Source: Rhabdornis inornatus (taxonomy: Eukaryota; Chordata; Aves; Passeriformes; Rhabdornithidae). Taken from it: a DNA stretch of 64,000 bases. The DNA lies in assembly GCA_013397075.1 (NCBI GenBank), contig VWZS01000187.1, positions 712,766 to 776,765 on the forward strand, written 5' to 3'. The position numbers were made by a program, and so were the translations under genes. The notes beneath the pieces are model-generated. The model searched no databases and was not told the origin of the DNA. It saw only the letters and a program-made list of their open reading frames with translations. Positions 36,601 through 49,700 of the stretch are shown one piece after another (the stretch's first letter is position 1; each line of letters starts with the position of its first letter).

Positions 36601-39330
36601 CTCACCCTGAAATACAATCAATTCCTGTATGCACTGTATGTCAATATAGATAGTCAATTATTAAGTAAATTATTTTATAGTGACATAAATAATTTTTCCC
36701 ATGTATATATAGATTTTGGTACACAAACTTTATATTAGTTGCATATGTGTATATACTAATTGCATACAAGAAAAGCAGTTTTGGTAGTAGAGTTAGTAAC
36801 AGAGTTGCAGCATGTGGAAACCGCTTTAACAAGTTGCACAGGGTGTCAAAATTTGCTGGGAGGTGACAATTTAGGCTGGGAGGCCTATTTACCTTCCATT
36901 TTGCCCTGGGAAGCTGTTATCTGTAAATCAGTAGAGCGCTTTTGGCTTCCATAGATCTTACTGATTTATAGCTAACACCTTTATACAACATGAAAAAAAT
37001 CCAAAACCCAGAGCAAGGCACAGGAGACCATTATTTAGGTTTCTATATCAGCACTTGAAGACAGGACACACCATTTTTACAGCTACTTCTACAAATTGAA
37101 TTATACCATATTGCACACTCACCCCTACATGCTATATAAAGTGGGGTCTTATAGAGGAAAAATGACACTTTATAATTGCAAACAGATTGTAATACCATAA
37201 TAACAACACACAAAGGAAACGATTAAGATAAAGGAGCCTCTTTCCCTCACACAGCTCATCTACTTTGTGGTACATGCAGGACAGACTCCAGAAGCTGGGA
37301 CAGCATCCTGGCCCAGTGAGTGAAATTACACACCGCGTGCAGGGATCAATGCAGTCTGCAGGCATTGCTGCTGCTCCTGCTGCCCTGTGGTGGCAGTGGC
37401 AGCTGGCTGCAGAAGGCCCAAGCACTGATGCTTCTTTAACTATACCCCAGTGTTGTGTGGAGGTTCATAGCTGAGAGAAGAGGGATGACAGTTTTCAAGT
37501 ATCCTTTTTATTTCAGAAATGGAAAATAATTCATTACCTGACAATGTGTTTTTCTTCCCAAAAATTTTCAGCTGTTGGCCACAAAAATTCACACGTTAGC
37601 GCAAACATTCAAAAGTGTCAACAAATAAAAGAAAAATCTTCTCTGCCGATGCAAGCTTGCACCAAGTCCAATATTCTACACACCAGCTGCAATGTACTTA
37701 TTTTAGAGAAGTATTTTAAACCTGGAAAATATCAATACAAAGGAGATACTTCACACCGAAGCCCTTGTAAATCCTAATCAAATACTTTTTAGATTTCTCT
37801 GTTCTACCGTAAACCTACAAATTCTCTCAAACCTTTCCGCTTCTCACAATTAAATTTATTTGCAAAAATGTTACAATGCAAATTGCACTATGTAAGCAGC
37901 ACTAATTCTTGGCAACATTAAGCAAATTGTATCAAGAAACCAGAGATGAAATCTTGAAAACTTTAAGTTTTACAACTAATTCAAAACCTGCCACAGATAA
38001 GGTAGTAGGAGTCAAGAGGATTTTGGATTTCATTTGTGACAGGTCAAAATGTATTTTTTAATTTGGAAGTGTTTAAAGGAGAAAAGATTCCTTTTTCCTC
38101 AAAGCATCCTTCCCACTGTGCTGTTTCACAGCAATCTACCAGACCCTGGGAAATTTTTTATCTACTTTTATGTAAGATGGGCAGAATAGACTGCAGGTAG
38201 AAAATTGGACAAATCCTACACTACTGTAAAATATACAGCCCCAATGATTCTATTAGAATTTGTAAAGAACAACTTATCTTACACAGTTGCTTGGTTGAGT
38301 GTCCAGAGAACATTCTCTGCTGGAAGTAGTCCCCTAAACACTGACTTCACTAAAAAGTGTCAAGATCCCTATAGTGTTCCTGAGGGGTAATGGAAACCAG
38401 CAACCAGCACTTAACATGCTTCTCATACTTTTGCAGCAAAATGTCAAGTGTGCCCTTCAAATAAGTAAACTTGTTAATCAACCTGGACTGAAATAAATAC
38501 TGAAATTATTTACATGAAAGCTGTTCCAGGCACAAATTTGTGAACAAATGGGGGCTGTTTAAAAGAGGGGGAAAAAAGCTTTCTGTTTTCTTCACTCCTG
38601 GCCACCTGCTATCAAGATGTGATCAAGGTGCATTGTAGCTGGCTGTCTCCAAGCAAATTACAGTAGGTGCTTTAGGGTCTTACTTACAGCTGACATGTAA
38701 CTCCATCAATCACATTTGTTTTCATCATAAATTACTGAAATCCCAAGATGCTTTATGGTCCACCATACTTCACACACCCCTACTCCCCCTTTCTAAAACT
38801 TCTTCAGTTATAGAATATACATGAGGAAGAAAAAAGTTTAATCTGTATCAGTTTAAATGCATGGCTTGTCAAAATAAGTTTTCCCTACAACTAACATTGA
38901 ACTTTGCAATTATTCCTGAGTGTTGTGTTTTAGATGCTGCCCCTGTGATAATATGGAAATTGATTTATCTACATCTTGACTACATGCATGCCTCTCTCTG
39001 AATAAACAGGAATATCATGTCCTTTCAAAAGACATGTCTCTTCCTCCCTTAACCTTCCTTCCCTTGCATTTTTTTTACTCAGATATTTGAGCCCTTAATT
39101 TTGAAGGGACTGTCATTTGACTTTGAGGAACAAAGTCTCAAGGATAAGGACAAAAGCACAAGGTGAAACACTCATGCACATTCTGAGTCTGACAATGGCC
39201 TGGAACTGTGCTCTAGTAGGAAGCCCAGACGTGTTTTAAGTGAAGCAGGGGTCCAAGGAGAAGAGAAATCATCTCCCCTCTAAAGCTCTTGGGCATCACT
39301 TTCCTTCTACCCTGAGCACAGATACCTGAA
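30692..39330. other. Noncoding stretch of about 8.6 kb
   Basis: No gene supported. Items noted: a weak CTCF-like word CCACCAGAGGGG at 31211-31222, a purine-rich region around 34140-34760, a REST half-site-like TTCAGCACC at 34380-34388, a 12-bp direct repeat TGTCACATTTTA at 36301 and 36349, and a GC-richer patch at 37260-37460. Plus frames such as 35357-35713 (118 codons) show no domain. Confidence 0.5.
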
Positions 39331-39425
39331 AGAGCTACTTATACAATAGCCCTGTAGCTAAAGCACTCACCAGGGAACTCAGAGCCCAGGGTTCAAACCC
39401 ACACCATAGTCTGAGGAGACTGTTC
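39331..39425 (+). mobile_element. tRNA-derived SINE relic
   Basis: TAGCTAAAGCAC (about 39355-39366) resembles an RNA polymerase III A box. GGTTCAAACCC (39390-39400) matches the B-box consensus GGTTCRANNCC, at roughly tRNA-like spacing. The 'agcactcaccagggaactcagagcccaggg' between them resembles the tRNA head of old reptile/bird SINEs ('gagcactcacctgggatgtgggagaccca'). It does not fold as an intact tRNA gene by eye, so it is a relic rather than a functional tRNA. Confidence 0.45.
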
Positions 39426-41817
39426 TGCCTACCAGGCCGTTGAAGCATCTTAAGTGGGGTCATATCTCCCCCTGGAAGTGTAGTAGTGTGCAATCAAACA
39501 CACAGCAGGTGGGAAGAGAACAAAGCATCTGAACAAAATGAAATTATAGGCTACTCTCCATGGCACACACCTGAGTGGGACAGGACAGTGTAAAACACGT
39601 GTGTAAATTAAAACAGTTGACTAAAATAACAGATTTGACACCTGCAAGTAAAAGATCTAAATTCTGATGCAGACTTTATTACAGAGCACATACTAAGCTT
39701 GCATAAATTCAGTACAAACATAGCTGTCCAGACTCAAAAAAGTAAAAACCTCTAAATTATACACCTCTGAAAAAAAAAATATCCAAGATGTTTCTGTGAT
39801 TGAAGGCATATTATGAGTTCATAATTCAAGCTGAAAAACAAGCAGATGATACTGGGCTGCAAATTGCTGAATATGTTGTGAAGGACACTCTCAGAAACAC
39901 CAAATATACCAAGAAATCTGTTAGCTCTTGTATAATCCCCATTAGAAGCTATCATCCCTGTGGGCATCATAGAGGGCTGCACTGCAGCTTTTGTGATATC
40001 TATGTAAGTCAAGCAGGCAAAAGATCACCAATAAGAATGATCCTAGTACAATATTCAGATTTAATATTGCAAAATTAACATCCTAAACAAGATAAGCTGA
40101 TTACAGTAAATGACATTCCCTCTTGCACATCTGTAGAAAGAATGAAAAGGAGTCACATCCAAAAAAAAAGGCAGTGATTTATAGAAGCAAATGTTGGCTG
40201 GCTGGCAAGAAGATCAGAAATACACGTGAACTATTTTCTGCAGTGGCACAGTCTTCTTTCATTTTAAAGCTCCCTTTTGTGTCACGCTAGGAAGAAAGGG
40301 TCCACAAGGTATCAATACATCAGCATTTCCTTCTCTTCATGACCTTTCAGAGGTGAGCCCATCTACCCAACTAGGCAATTTCCCCTCTCCCCTTGCATTT
40401 CCCAAGAGGCAGCTGTTGGGATAATCACCTTCTTCAAGATCCCAGAGACTCAGAAAACACAAATAATGCACTAGGCCAGCAGTTGAGCACTCTCCTTCAA
40501 TTACCAATATACGTAAGTCAGGAGAAGCAGGTAATAAAATATCCACTTTAAGGTAGACTTTAAGAGGCAGAAAAAAACAAACCCACACATACACCCTCCT
40601 CTCCTCACCACATAAAAGTAAAAATTTGTTCCCCCCCTCCTGCTTCAAAACATCATCTGGCAAGGAAAACTTTTTAAAAGGAACAAAACATATATTCCTC
40701 CTTAGACTCTTCTGTATCAGAAGGGAAATTTATCATTCTGTGTGCCTCAGCAATATTTTCTGCTTCAGCCTATGTGCTTTCAAATTCCCGTCCAAACATA
40801 AAAGCAAAACATCGATGAAAAGAAAATTGATGTACCAACAAGCAAGAGCTCTTGCAGTGACTACAACCAAACAGCAATTGGCATGAAGAGAGCCAACATT
40901 TAATACCATTTTAAGATATAATTAAAAAAGAGAGCTGCTCAGAAAGAACTCTTTACTATAAAATATGGCAGATACACACTACAAATACTCCACCACTTTT
41001 TTTTCCCATGCAGCGCAAGCCTAAAAATCTTCAGATGAAAATGTATGGTGGGTTTACAGAAGCCCTTTACAATAACACTTAGGGGCCTTTCAGCACATAA
41101 TAGACTTTGGCACCCTGTTCTCCCTGTCATCAACAGTGGCACCAGGAAGATTTAGAGCCGGAGTTTGCCTCCTCCCTATCTCATAGAGCAAGTACTATGA
41201 AAGGTTGGGGTGCTTCTACTCTGTGTCTGGTCACAGTCTGATTTAGGGGAATTTGATAGGACAACAAATAAAACCAGATTTTTTTATTAAATATCTTGTC
41301 TCCTGTTGTAGAGCTTGAGTAATACTGCAGTTTAAAAGGAACTGTAGCGTGGAGGGGAAAAACTAGAGTAGTCTAGCAGCAGAGCATGATAACTGCAGAG
41401 ATATGAGCTATTTCACTAAATGAAATGGAAACTTCATTGTCAGGAATTTACTGGTGCAAAGCAGGGAGCTGTTCAGTTGTCTGAGGTTTGGTGCAGTTCT
41501 TGATTTACACAAGAGCCAGCTGCAGCTGGAACTGGATCTAATTTTCTCTCCAAAGCCTAGGATTCTAAGCATAAACTCAATGCATTCAAGTATCTGACTG
41601 CACAACTGGTGAAAACACAGGCATCGCAGCCAGCTGTGGAGAGCTTAGGCACATAATACCATACCAGAGAGGAGACTCAGTTGTGCCCATGCCTCTGATG
41701 GCTGTGGCTTAACACTGAGCTGACAACCTCCTAGGCACACTGAGACATCTTTTCTTTTTTCAGGACAAACATATTAATTTCAAGGTGTAGAAGCTAGGAA
41801 TTGCTTTCACAGTGTAG
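39426..41817. other. Noncoding stretch, nothing recognised
   Basis: Opposed frames of 86 and 92 codons at 39752-40078 and a 108-codon minus frame at 40337-40663 have no recognisable domain or splice context. No repeat family was seen. Confidence 0.5.
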
Positions 41818-41887
41818 AAAAGTCCTTTCATCTTTGGAAAAAAAAAAAAAAGGAAAAGGAAAAAAAGAAAAAAAAAAAGTCCTTTCA
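41818..41887 (+). repeat. Poly(A)-rich tract flanked by 13-bp direct repeats
   Basis: AAAAGTCCTTTCA at 41818-41830 is repeated exactly at 41875-41887. Between the copies lie TCTTTGG and about 37 bases of A-rich sequence with GG and single-G interruptions. This is the arrangement of a target-site duplication around a poly(A)-only or severely truncated retroinsertion. A local tandem duplication with poly(A) expansion would look the same. Confidence 0.7.
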
Positions 41888-42791
41888 CCTGGCTCTCCCA
41901 GTCATCACAGGTAGCACCCAAAAGGTTTTGAATTGTTTCCATCTTCAACTGCAGAAAATCTGGAATTGTGGCTTTAGTCTCTCAAAACCATTTGCTGCAA
42001 ATGGCCTGAAAGAGACTAATTTTTTCCAATTCACCTCTAACCCTTCAAAAACATTATCTATGCTAGAAGTTCAAGGAAAGACTTGCCACCAGCAACTCTG
42101 GCTCAAAGTGAGGCACAAAGCAGGACACTTGTATCATAGAATTGCTGAAGAGCAACCATAAGGTGGAATTACAGCACCTAAGAGAAAACTAACTTCCTGT
42201 GAATGAGTAAATTACCCTAAATGTCTTTTAGCTAGGGATTGCTCTGCAAGACATCATAGCATTTTTAAGATAAAATTATTTTGTCTGATATGCAAATACA
42301 TCCTCTCTGCCTGATTTCACTGAAAACCTGCAGAAAAAGATCTTTTAAAAACCCTTCTTCACTCAGGTTAGGTGACTCCATTCCCAAGGACCTGACAGCT
42401 TTACTGGCCTTTTAATATAGAAATGTGTCACAATTTTTTTTTTTCTGGAAGCTCAGAAAGAAGTCTATACAGTCTGCAGGAGCAGAGATGGCAAACTCCT
42501 ACTTGTTTTACTCCCAACTTACTTTACTCTGTTTCAGAGCCATACTAATGCAGCCATCCTTACCCAACAGTGCAATCTACCAAACACTTGACCCGTCCAA
42601 AACTCAGCACTTCCCTCCTCACAAAGTACATACAGAAGTACCTCGTTTATTCCTTCTGCTTACTAGCTGGCATTTTTAGTCACCAGATGAAATGGAAAAT
42701 TCTACAAGTAAATACAGTTCTCTTTGGAAAACCAGCAACTCTTGACTCAATATTTTACATTTTAGAGGATGTTAAAATCTAGGCAGTAAAT
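41888..42791. other. Noncoding stretch upstream of the motif cluster
   Basis: No gene supported. An octamer motif ATGCAAAT lies at 42290-42297, and a T-rich run near 42434. Confidence 0.5.
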
Positions 42792-42803
42792 AAGATGGCG
42801 GCC
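42792..42803 (+). promoter_or_regulatory. YY1 motif
   Basis: AAGATGGCGGCC is an exact long-form YY1 site. Three CpGs lie within about 25 bases, unusual in this CpG-poor window. Such sites typically sit at promoters or enhancers. No CpG island surrounds it here. Confidence 0.45.
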
Positions 42804-42950
42804 ACTATCGTGACGGTTTGGTGTACACATCAGTTGAAAGCATATGAGTAAATATCCACAAGAAACAAGTAGGTAGAGAAAAATCACTTCAGTAATCTCA
42901 GCTAAAAAATAAAACCAGCTATTTCAAAATACACAACCTAAAAAATTGTT

Positions 42951-42969
42951 TAGCCACAAGAGGGAGACA
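42951..42969 (+). promoter_or_regulatory. CTCF-like motif, plus orientation
   Basis: TAGCCACAAGAGGGAGACA aligns with the 19-base CTCF consensus through GCCAC-AGRGGG, with permitted or minor changes elsewhere. It faces the opposite-strand motif at 43539-43557, making a convergent pair about 570 bp apart. Confidence 0.4.
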
Positions 42970-43538
42970 AATACACAAATGGACAGTATTTCACATATCA
43001 TACAGTTTTCAGGGACAATGTTATGGAAAACACAGATGTGAGAAGAGGCACAAATTTAACTTTCATCTTATCAATTAATTTCCTGTCCCTAAACTTAAGG
43101 GATCCCTGGATCTAGTGGAATTCAAATTCAGGATAGCTGCATTGATGCTTGAATTAACAACATGGTATTTCTTTGCATACAACAACTCCAGAATATCAGG
43201 CTTGGAGAGAAAATTGAATTTTCATTTTAAGCCTATTTTCTAGGAGAAAGAAAGACCTTGTTGCAATGATGAAACACTTCAGCCATAAAAATCAAACTTT
43301 TCTGAAACATCAGGGTTAAACAGAGTTCACAGCATTCTCAAGATACACTTTTATGACATCTATAAGCCTATCATATGTTATAAATTAATGACAGATCCAG
43401 CACATTCTAATTATATCACCCATGTCTTTATCATTTAAGTAATAGCTCTAAAGGGTGGATTAAAATGATGAAAACCTGAGGAATGGCTGCAGATAATTGT
43501 GTGAGGTGCTACAACACAGATTTACAACCTACTGGCCA

Positions 43539-43557
43539 CATCACCCTCTGCTGGGCA
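43539..43557 (-). promoter_or_regulatory. CTCF-like motif, minus orientation
   Basis: On the minus strand it reads TGCCCAGCAGAGGGTGATG, which matches the CTCF consensus at nearly all core positions (CCASCAGRGGGYG). It is convergent with the motif at 42951. Confidence 0.45.
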
Positions 43558-43723
43558 TCAGTGAGGAGCATTTACATGGCAGCATCTGATGAGATTCCCA
43601 CAATGCACCAGGGGCAGAACAGGACACACCAGAACAGGTGGTGCCTTATTTGACTGAAGCACATCATCTGATGCACAGTTTAGAGCATTTAGGCTATAAG
43701 GTTTCATTACAGCTCAGCATAAA

Positions 43724-43740
43724 CCAATCAACTGACGTCA
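43724..43740 (+). promoter_or_regulatory. CCAAT box plus full CRE
   Basis: CCAAT (43724-43728) is followed five bases later by the complete palindromic CRE TGACGTCA (43733-43740). This pairing is typical of NF-Y/CREB-ATF promoters. The CRE keeps its CpG in a CpG-depleted region. No TATA box or coding start could be tied to it. Confidence 0.4.
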
Positions 43741-46700
43741 GAGAACAAAACAGCAAAAGTGCATTCAATGTGTCATGAATAAAATAATTCAGACACCTGG
43801 TTTTACAAGGCCCTTCTTTCCCCTCACCTGCTATGGCTGACTTTGAAAGCTCAGGGAGCCCTACACAGGATTAGGCCCAAACCACATTTTATATGTTATT
43901 TTAAAGAGAAGAACTGCTTGGAAAACAGCCGTTTCACAAACCAATGAAAACAGCAGACAACTTAATCCTTATTTCATGTAATTCATATAAGTTGGTATTT
44001 GCAATATCAGGCTACCCAGGCACCACAGTTTGAAGTTACACACCTGGCATTTGGTCTGTAATACCACTGCAGCAATATTGCAAAACCCGTAAGAAAGTCC
44101 AATAATGCAAAATGGGAGAAATTAAAACCTTACCCATGTTTCACAGGTGGGCCAATAGTTAGCTCCAACATCACAGAACATCAGTCCATGGATTAATTCA
44201 CTTCACACTACGAGGAGCATGCACTCATGCAGTAGAGTGCAGGAGGCGAAGGAAGGGCAGGCTGGCTGCAACTCCCATGCTGATGGGCTGGGTTAGACAC
44301 CAGCCAAGCCAGCTGGAGGGAGGAAGCAGCTCCACCTGCCCAGCACATCACCCGACTGAAGTTGTCCCTAAGGCAAGCTGGAGTCCCCCAGGCAATGCCA
44401 CATCTTGAGCTAGTTGCAGTGGCCTCCTGTGAGACCATTTAGCAGGCTAGAGTAGCTAGAAGGCAGCATGACTCACAGCTCATTCTTCCTGCGACTCTGT
44501 GTGGGCTTTAACCACTGGGGAAATCACCTTTATACCAGGCATGGTTCCACGAGCTCTCCAGCACCATTTCCCTGGAGGCAGGCCTTATCTTCATCATTTG
44601 TTCATTATATTTTACATTTTGCATTCTGAAACAGGACCAATAAGGCCAGAAGCAGCTGTATTTAACTCATTTTAGAAAGAGCCATCTCATTATACCACTC
44701 TGTTCTGAGTAAATTCACACAGACTGCAATTTTCCCTGACTCCAGTGCATGCTGGAGACAGCACACAAAGATCTGTTACAGATTCCCAGCCTCTCCAGAA
44801 CTGCAAGCTGCTCTGGATTTAAGATGCACTGCCCTGTGGAAACCAACTTCAGTAATTTTTATCTCTCTTACATATGCAAGAGAGGAAAAAAAAGTAACTT
44901 AAGTTCTGTTCGAAACAGTAAGTTTTAAAATCATATTTATTTCATTAAAAGATTAATTAACTATATGGCATAGAAGCAATCAGAAAAGCTAGAAAATAGG
45001 AATGACACTAGAAGGAAGCACACACACTTTCTAGACAGGTCTAGATTTCAGATTTTTCTTTTAAGTTCAGGCAATCAAGGCTATTTTATGGACTTCTTTT
45101 TAATCCATTTTGAACGGAAGACATGCAGGTCAAATGTATTATGAACTTGCTTTCAAATTAAGACTCCATTTGCTGATTCAGATTAAATGAGCACAAATAA
45201 ATCTTAAATTGAAATCACTGTGACTCAGTTTGCATCATGAGTTTCAAAATGTATCTATAAAAATCAAAGCAAACGCTTGTAATCATATGTTTTAATCGAC
45301 CCAAAGAAAATCAACGTGCTCTTTAAAACTCTTGCAAGCAGCCAGATAGACAGAATAGAAACAATTCATTCCCCAAAGAAAGATGTACAAGCACAGTTTT
45401 AAACTAATACTTACTTTCTTTTTTCTTAATAAGTCTGTTTAATGTTGAAGAAAAGGGATTATCACTGCCATATGAATCAGGGTCTAAGAAACTATTTGTG
45501 TAGCAACAGACTGAAAACAAAATAACTATCACCTTTATATGACCCCAAATTGTGCCCTGAACCTCACTGGTGCTTGAGGGGTGCCTCATGTGTGCAAGGG
45601 TGACAAAACAGGACCACAGAATTTTCTTTCTTTTCTTTAAGAGAAAAAGTTTTCTTTCTGGGCTGCAGAGAAGTCAATAACTTCCATAGTGTAAACTGTG
45701 GAGTAAACCCCTGCATCAAAGTCTTGTAAGTGAACTCAATTTGACTGTGTTTGAATTCCCAGTGAATAGCAGAACCCATCTCTGCATAGAAGAAACTAAG
45801 CCAACAGCAGCACCAATCTCAATTTTATTCAAAACCACAAGTCATGCCTTTAGGATATAAATTTATCCCCTCCCTTTCCCATCAACACACACGTTTTGCC
45901 ACTCGCCTTGGGAAGCATGTTATTAAAAAAAATTCATTTCCCCCTTGGATACATTTTTATATTGTATACTAAATTATGCATTTAAAATCAAATAAAAAGA
46001 ATTTACTGCCTTAAGATTACTGCACACATCAGAAAGCTCTCTGTTTCTAAATTTTAGAAGAATTTTCCACCTTCCCACCCAAGCCAAGCAAACATCCACT
46101 GTTGTTACAGCTGAAGCAGTGGGGGGAAAAAAAAAGACAAAAATATTTTTCACATTAGAAATCTGTACTTCAAGTAGTAGGGAGGAAAAGTGCACATCTC
46201 AGAAAGCTACTGCTCAATGTCTCCAAGGGGGAAAGGGAACTTTTAATTTTGAGGACATATCTGAAAAGTTCACACTTTAGGTCAGTCAAAGACAATCTTC
46301 TGATCCTCTCCTAAACAATGTGAAGCTTAGACACTGATTAATTGGCAGCCTAGTGCTGAAGTTGATCTTGCAGCATTTCACTTTTTTCAGTCGCAATTCT
46401 CCTTGTTGGGAGGAAACAAAGAAGTGAAACAACACACTGAGACAATTCAGACACGGCAAACATTATCCTATGGTTTTGTTCTGAAGAGGGCAGAGGATAG
46501 TGGTAAGAGGTGACTTTTTCCCTGGTATTAACACAGATTGAAACCTACACACAGCAGGAAACATTCACAAAACCTGAAAGGGTGAAATATAAAAAAACCC
46601 AGCTCTTATTTAGAGGCTTAAATAGAAGTGCCCTGATTTCCTGAGATGATTTCATAACACATCTCCTGCACCTGGAGTTGCAAGTGCTCAAATCTTAAAA

Positions 46701-49700
46701 AAAAAATCAGGGGTCTTAGATGTTTAAGTATAATTTTATGGCATTAACTGCAAGTAGTCATATTGGAACAAGTTTAACTTGGGTTCCTATAAGGAGCAAC
46801 TGCAGCCTCTCTCAGGCTTTGACTAATACAATGTTCATTCTTACACAGAAGAAATCTATAAATTAAGGCAAATAAAGACAAAGCAGGCAAAGATAGGCTT
46901 AATTTAACCATATACTAGATTTTTTTTTCCTCCAATAAGTTAAATAGGATCAGATACCTCAGCTGGACAGGAATGGTGACCCACTGTGCAAACTGCTGAC
47001 ATTCTCCTGTGGAAACTCACCAATTCAAGTAAGACCTGCTTCCCTGCTATTCATGATGCCCCTGAGTTCATCAGTGAGTGGTAGCTACAACTGAACAGAA
47101 GTTACATGTGAAAATAGAGAAATGGAGACACCGGCTCAGGAACATTCTTGGCTAGAGAAGTCAAGAGATGAAGTGAAAACAGAGGTTTGGACACAGAGGT
47201 ACATACATGTAGATAATGGTGCCTGGCAGAATAGCTTAGAAGAGGAGGAAAAAACAAAATAATTTAAAGAACCAGCATAACCTAGACCCAAAGATGGTCT
47301 AGGAGCAGTGAGATGAACAAGTCAAGAGTTAGATAAACAAATCTGCCAGACAAGAGAGTTTGGTACTAGTTACATATAGTGCCACAAAAAGAGAGATTTC
47401 CAACCAAGAATGCCAAGGACAAAGCACATCAAACACCTCAGCCTAATAAGTAAACCATTTTGGTTGAGGTATTTTTAATATATATATAAAATTTTAACAA
47501 GCAGGGTAGCATTATAGAATAAAGAGTACCTGATGCAGTAGCATCATATTTTTCCCTTATATGTAGAGATAGTGCCTCTCTCTTCCCTTCTGGAAACTGC
47601 AAGCAGAGAGATTCAGGTGGCTGGGAAGATGACATTTGTAAGAGCAAGAACCCAGTGGCAGCTACAGCGTATTTATTGGAAAGGTTTGGTCGTACCCAAA
47701 GCTTCACATAACTTCACTACTTCCTCACTCCTATGGTTCAACCAGACAAACCATATGTTGGATACTGTCACTGAAATGGGTTTAACATTCCTACAGTCTT
47801 CCCCAGCTTTCAACTCCAGGCCTCTGGGTTGCACGTAAAGGATACCATCATAATTTAACTCAGCTCATGGACACTGAAACAGGTCAAACATTTGTCAACT
47901 CCTTTTAAATGTCTTTTAAAATATTTCCAGAACCACTAAATAAACCCCCAGAGAAGCATGAACAAATAGTCAGAGCCTGCTAAAGAGAAGCGGAAGGATT
48001 GCTGTCTCCCAAAAGGGGATAGTCAGGACATCTGTTGAACACTCCAGGTTTTTTTCCTTTCTTAAGGTAATTGTTGACACAGTCCCATGGTCCCACTTAT
48101 GCTTTCAACTGGAAAACTAGAATTTGGATACCATCATAATTCATTGTTAGACCTTTCTACCCCTGGATTAAATGAGTAATTAACACGGCTCCTGGGACTG
48201 TGGTTGGACTCCTTGGCACTGTGTATTTGGTTGAATTGGAAGTCTCCATAGTAAGGAAAACAATTCCCTTACCAGGCTCAGTGTAGCATAACTACCACAT
48301 ACAAGGAAAGGAGTGGGTTTACACCATCAGTAGCGGTGAGTGGGAAGTCACCAATTCAACAGACTGCACAGGACCCTTCTAAGAAAAAAATTAATTTTGC
48401 CATGGCCATACTACTGCTCTAGATTCTGTGCTCTGAATACAGTGAGGGTATGACTGACAGGGGATCTACAGCAGTGGGGACATAGCATGACAGGTGGCAG
48501 AAATCCCAGAACAAACAAAGCTGCTCAGGAAGAGCATGTCTTTTCCGGTACCCCACTCGCGCTGAAAACAACAAATTAGCATTTCTACCCCCAACAAACT
48601 GCTGCCTTCTGGGAAGACAGCAGGTGTTGTTCTGCACTGAAGAAAAAAAAGAAAACAACCCCGTGTGTGTTCCCCTCCTGACAGTGAATCTAATTACAGT
48701 AACAGTTGCCATATCAATGAAAGAGGATATACAAGTTTTCTGCTCTGGCAGAAAAAAGTTTGTACAACCTCTTCGCTACACCTGGTGAAAGAGTAGATCT
48801 CTATCTTTACCAGCACTCAGCCATCCTATCAGATCACAGAAAAAAAAAAACAATCACAGAGCACAGAAAAAATGGTGGAGTTGGACTCAGATCTCTGATG
48901 AGTTGGTCTGAGAAAAAAAATTCCTTTCAAGCAGGCCATGATACAGGTGCCTCAAGAGCCAAATATGAATGACCCTGCTGCTCATGCTACCAATGCTTTA
49001 AAAAAGACATGCTTTTTGCTTAGAAATGAGAACCTAGCTGATGCAACTTTTGAATTTCTGATGAATTCATAAGCCTTATTCAGTGGAGCTAATACTCTCA
49101 TACCGTTCTTCCCTCTAAGTCCTGTGATCAGCTTCAGCATGGCCAGGATTTGACACTAACTGAGAGACACAGACCCCTGGAGTTTTATGTAAAACCTGAT
49201 GCTCGGCATGTAAGCAAAACATCAAACTGCTCAAATATTTGTGAGTGTTGGTGACAACATGTCAGTTTGTCTTCTAGAGATTCTGTCAAGTGAAAATTGC
49301 TGCTGCACTGTAGAACGGTGAAAATCTAGCTTCATGCCAGCAGACAATCACCAAAACTGAGTACTTTTGAAGGAAAAAAAGAACCAAACAATTTTCCTGG
49401 TACATTCACGGTCAATAAAATAATCTAAATTGTGCTGTAAGCTCACTTCTTATAAAAAAGCCTTGTGCATTCATATGAGAAATCAGAATCTAGCCTTTGG
49501 TGGTTAGCTGCATCCCATAGCAGATCCTGGAGCAAGCAAATGTGCGGCATCTAACCAACAAAGATAGTAGGGTGAGAACACTGTTGAAAATTTCCTGCTG
49601 CCTGGTGAGCTGTCAAATTCAGTTCCAACCAGCAAATGCATCTTGTATGACTACATGAAAATACTACTGTACATAGTGGAAAGTTATTTCTTAAGGCTGT

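Noticed and set aside
37380..37393. Minus-strand CCACCACAGGGCAG resembling CTCF
   Set aside because: The nearly invariant core G is replaced by C, which usually abolishes binding.
39752..40078. Opposed frames of 86 and 92 codons over the same DNA
   Set aside because: Overlapping open frames on both strands usually reflect composition. Neither peptide is recognisable.
44205..44440. GC-richer patch considered as a CpG island or exon
   Set aside because: CpG count is low, the frame is not recognisable and splice borders are lacking.
44551..44580. CCAGCACCAT with CTCCAG/CTGGAG arms, REST-like
   Set aside because: The right half of the REST element is absent, and the arms are too short to interpret.
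48276..48335. 60-nt interval between CCCTTACCAG and GCG|GTGAGT
   Set aside because: The splice signals are fair but the interval has stops, and no neighbouring exon or poly(A) site supports it. Noted only within the stretch description.
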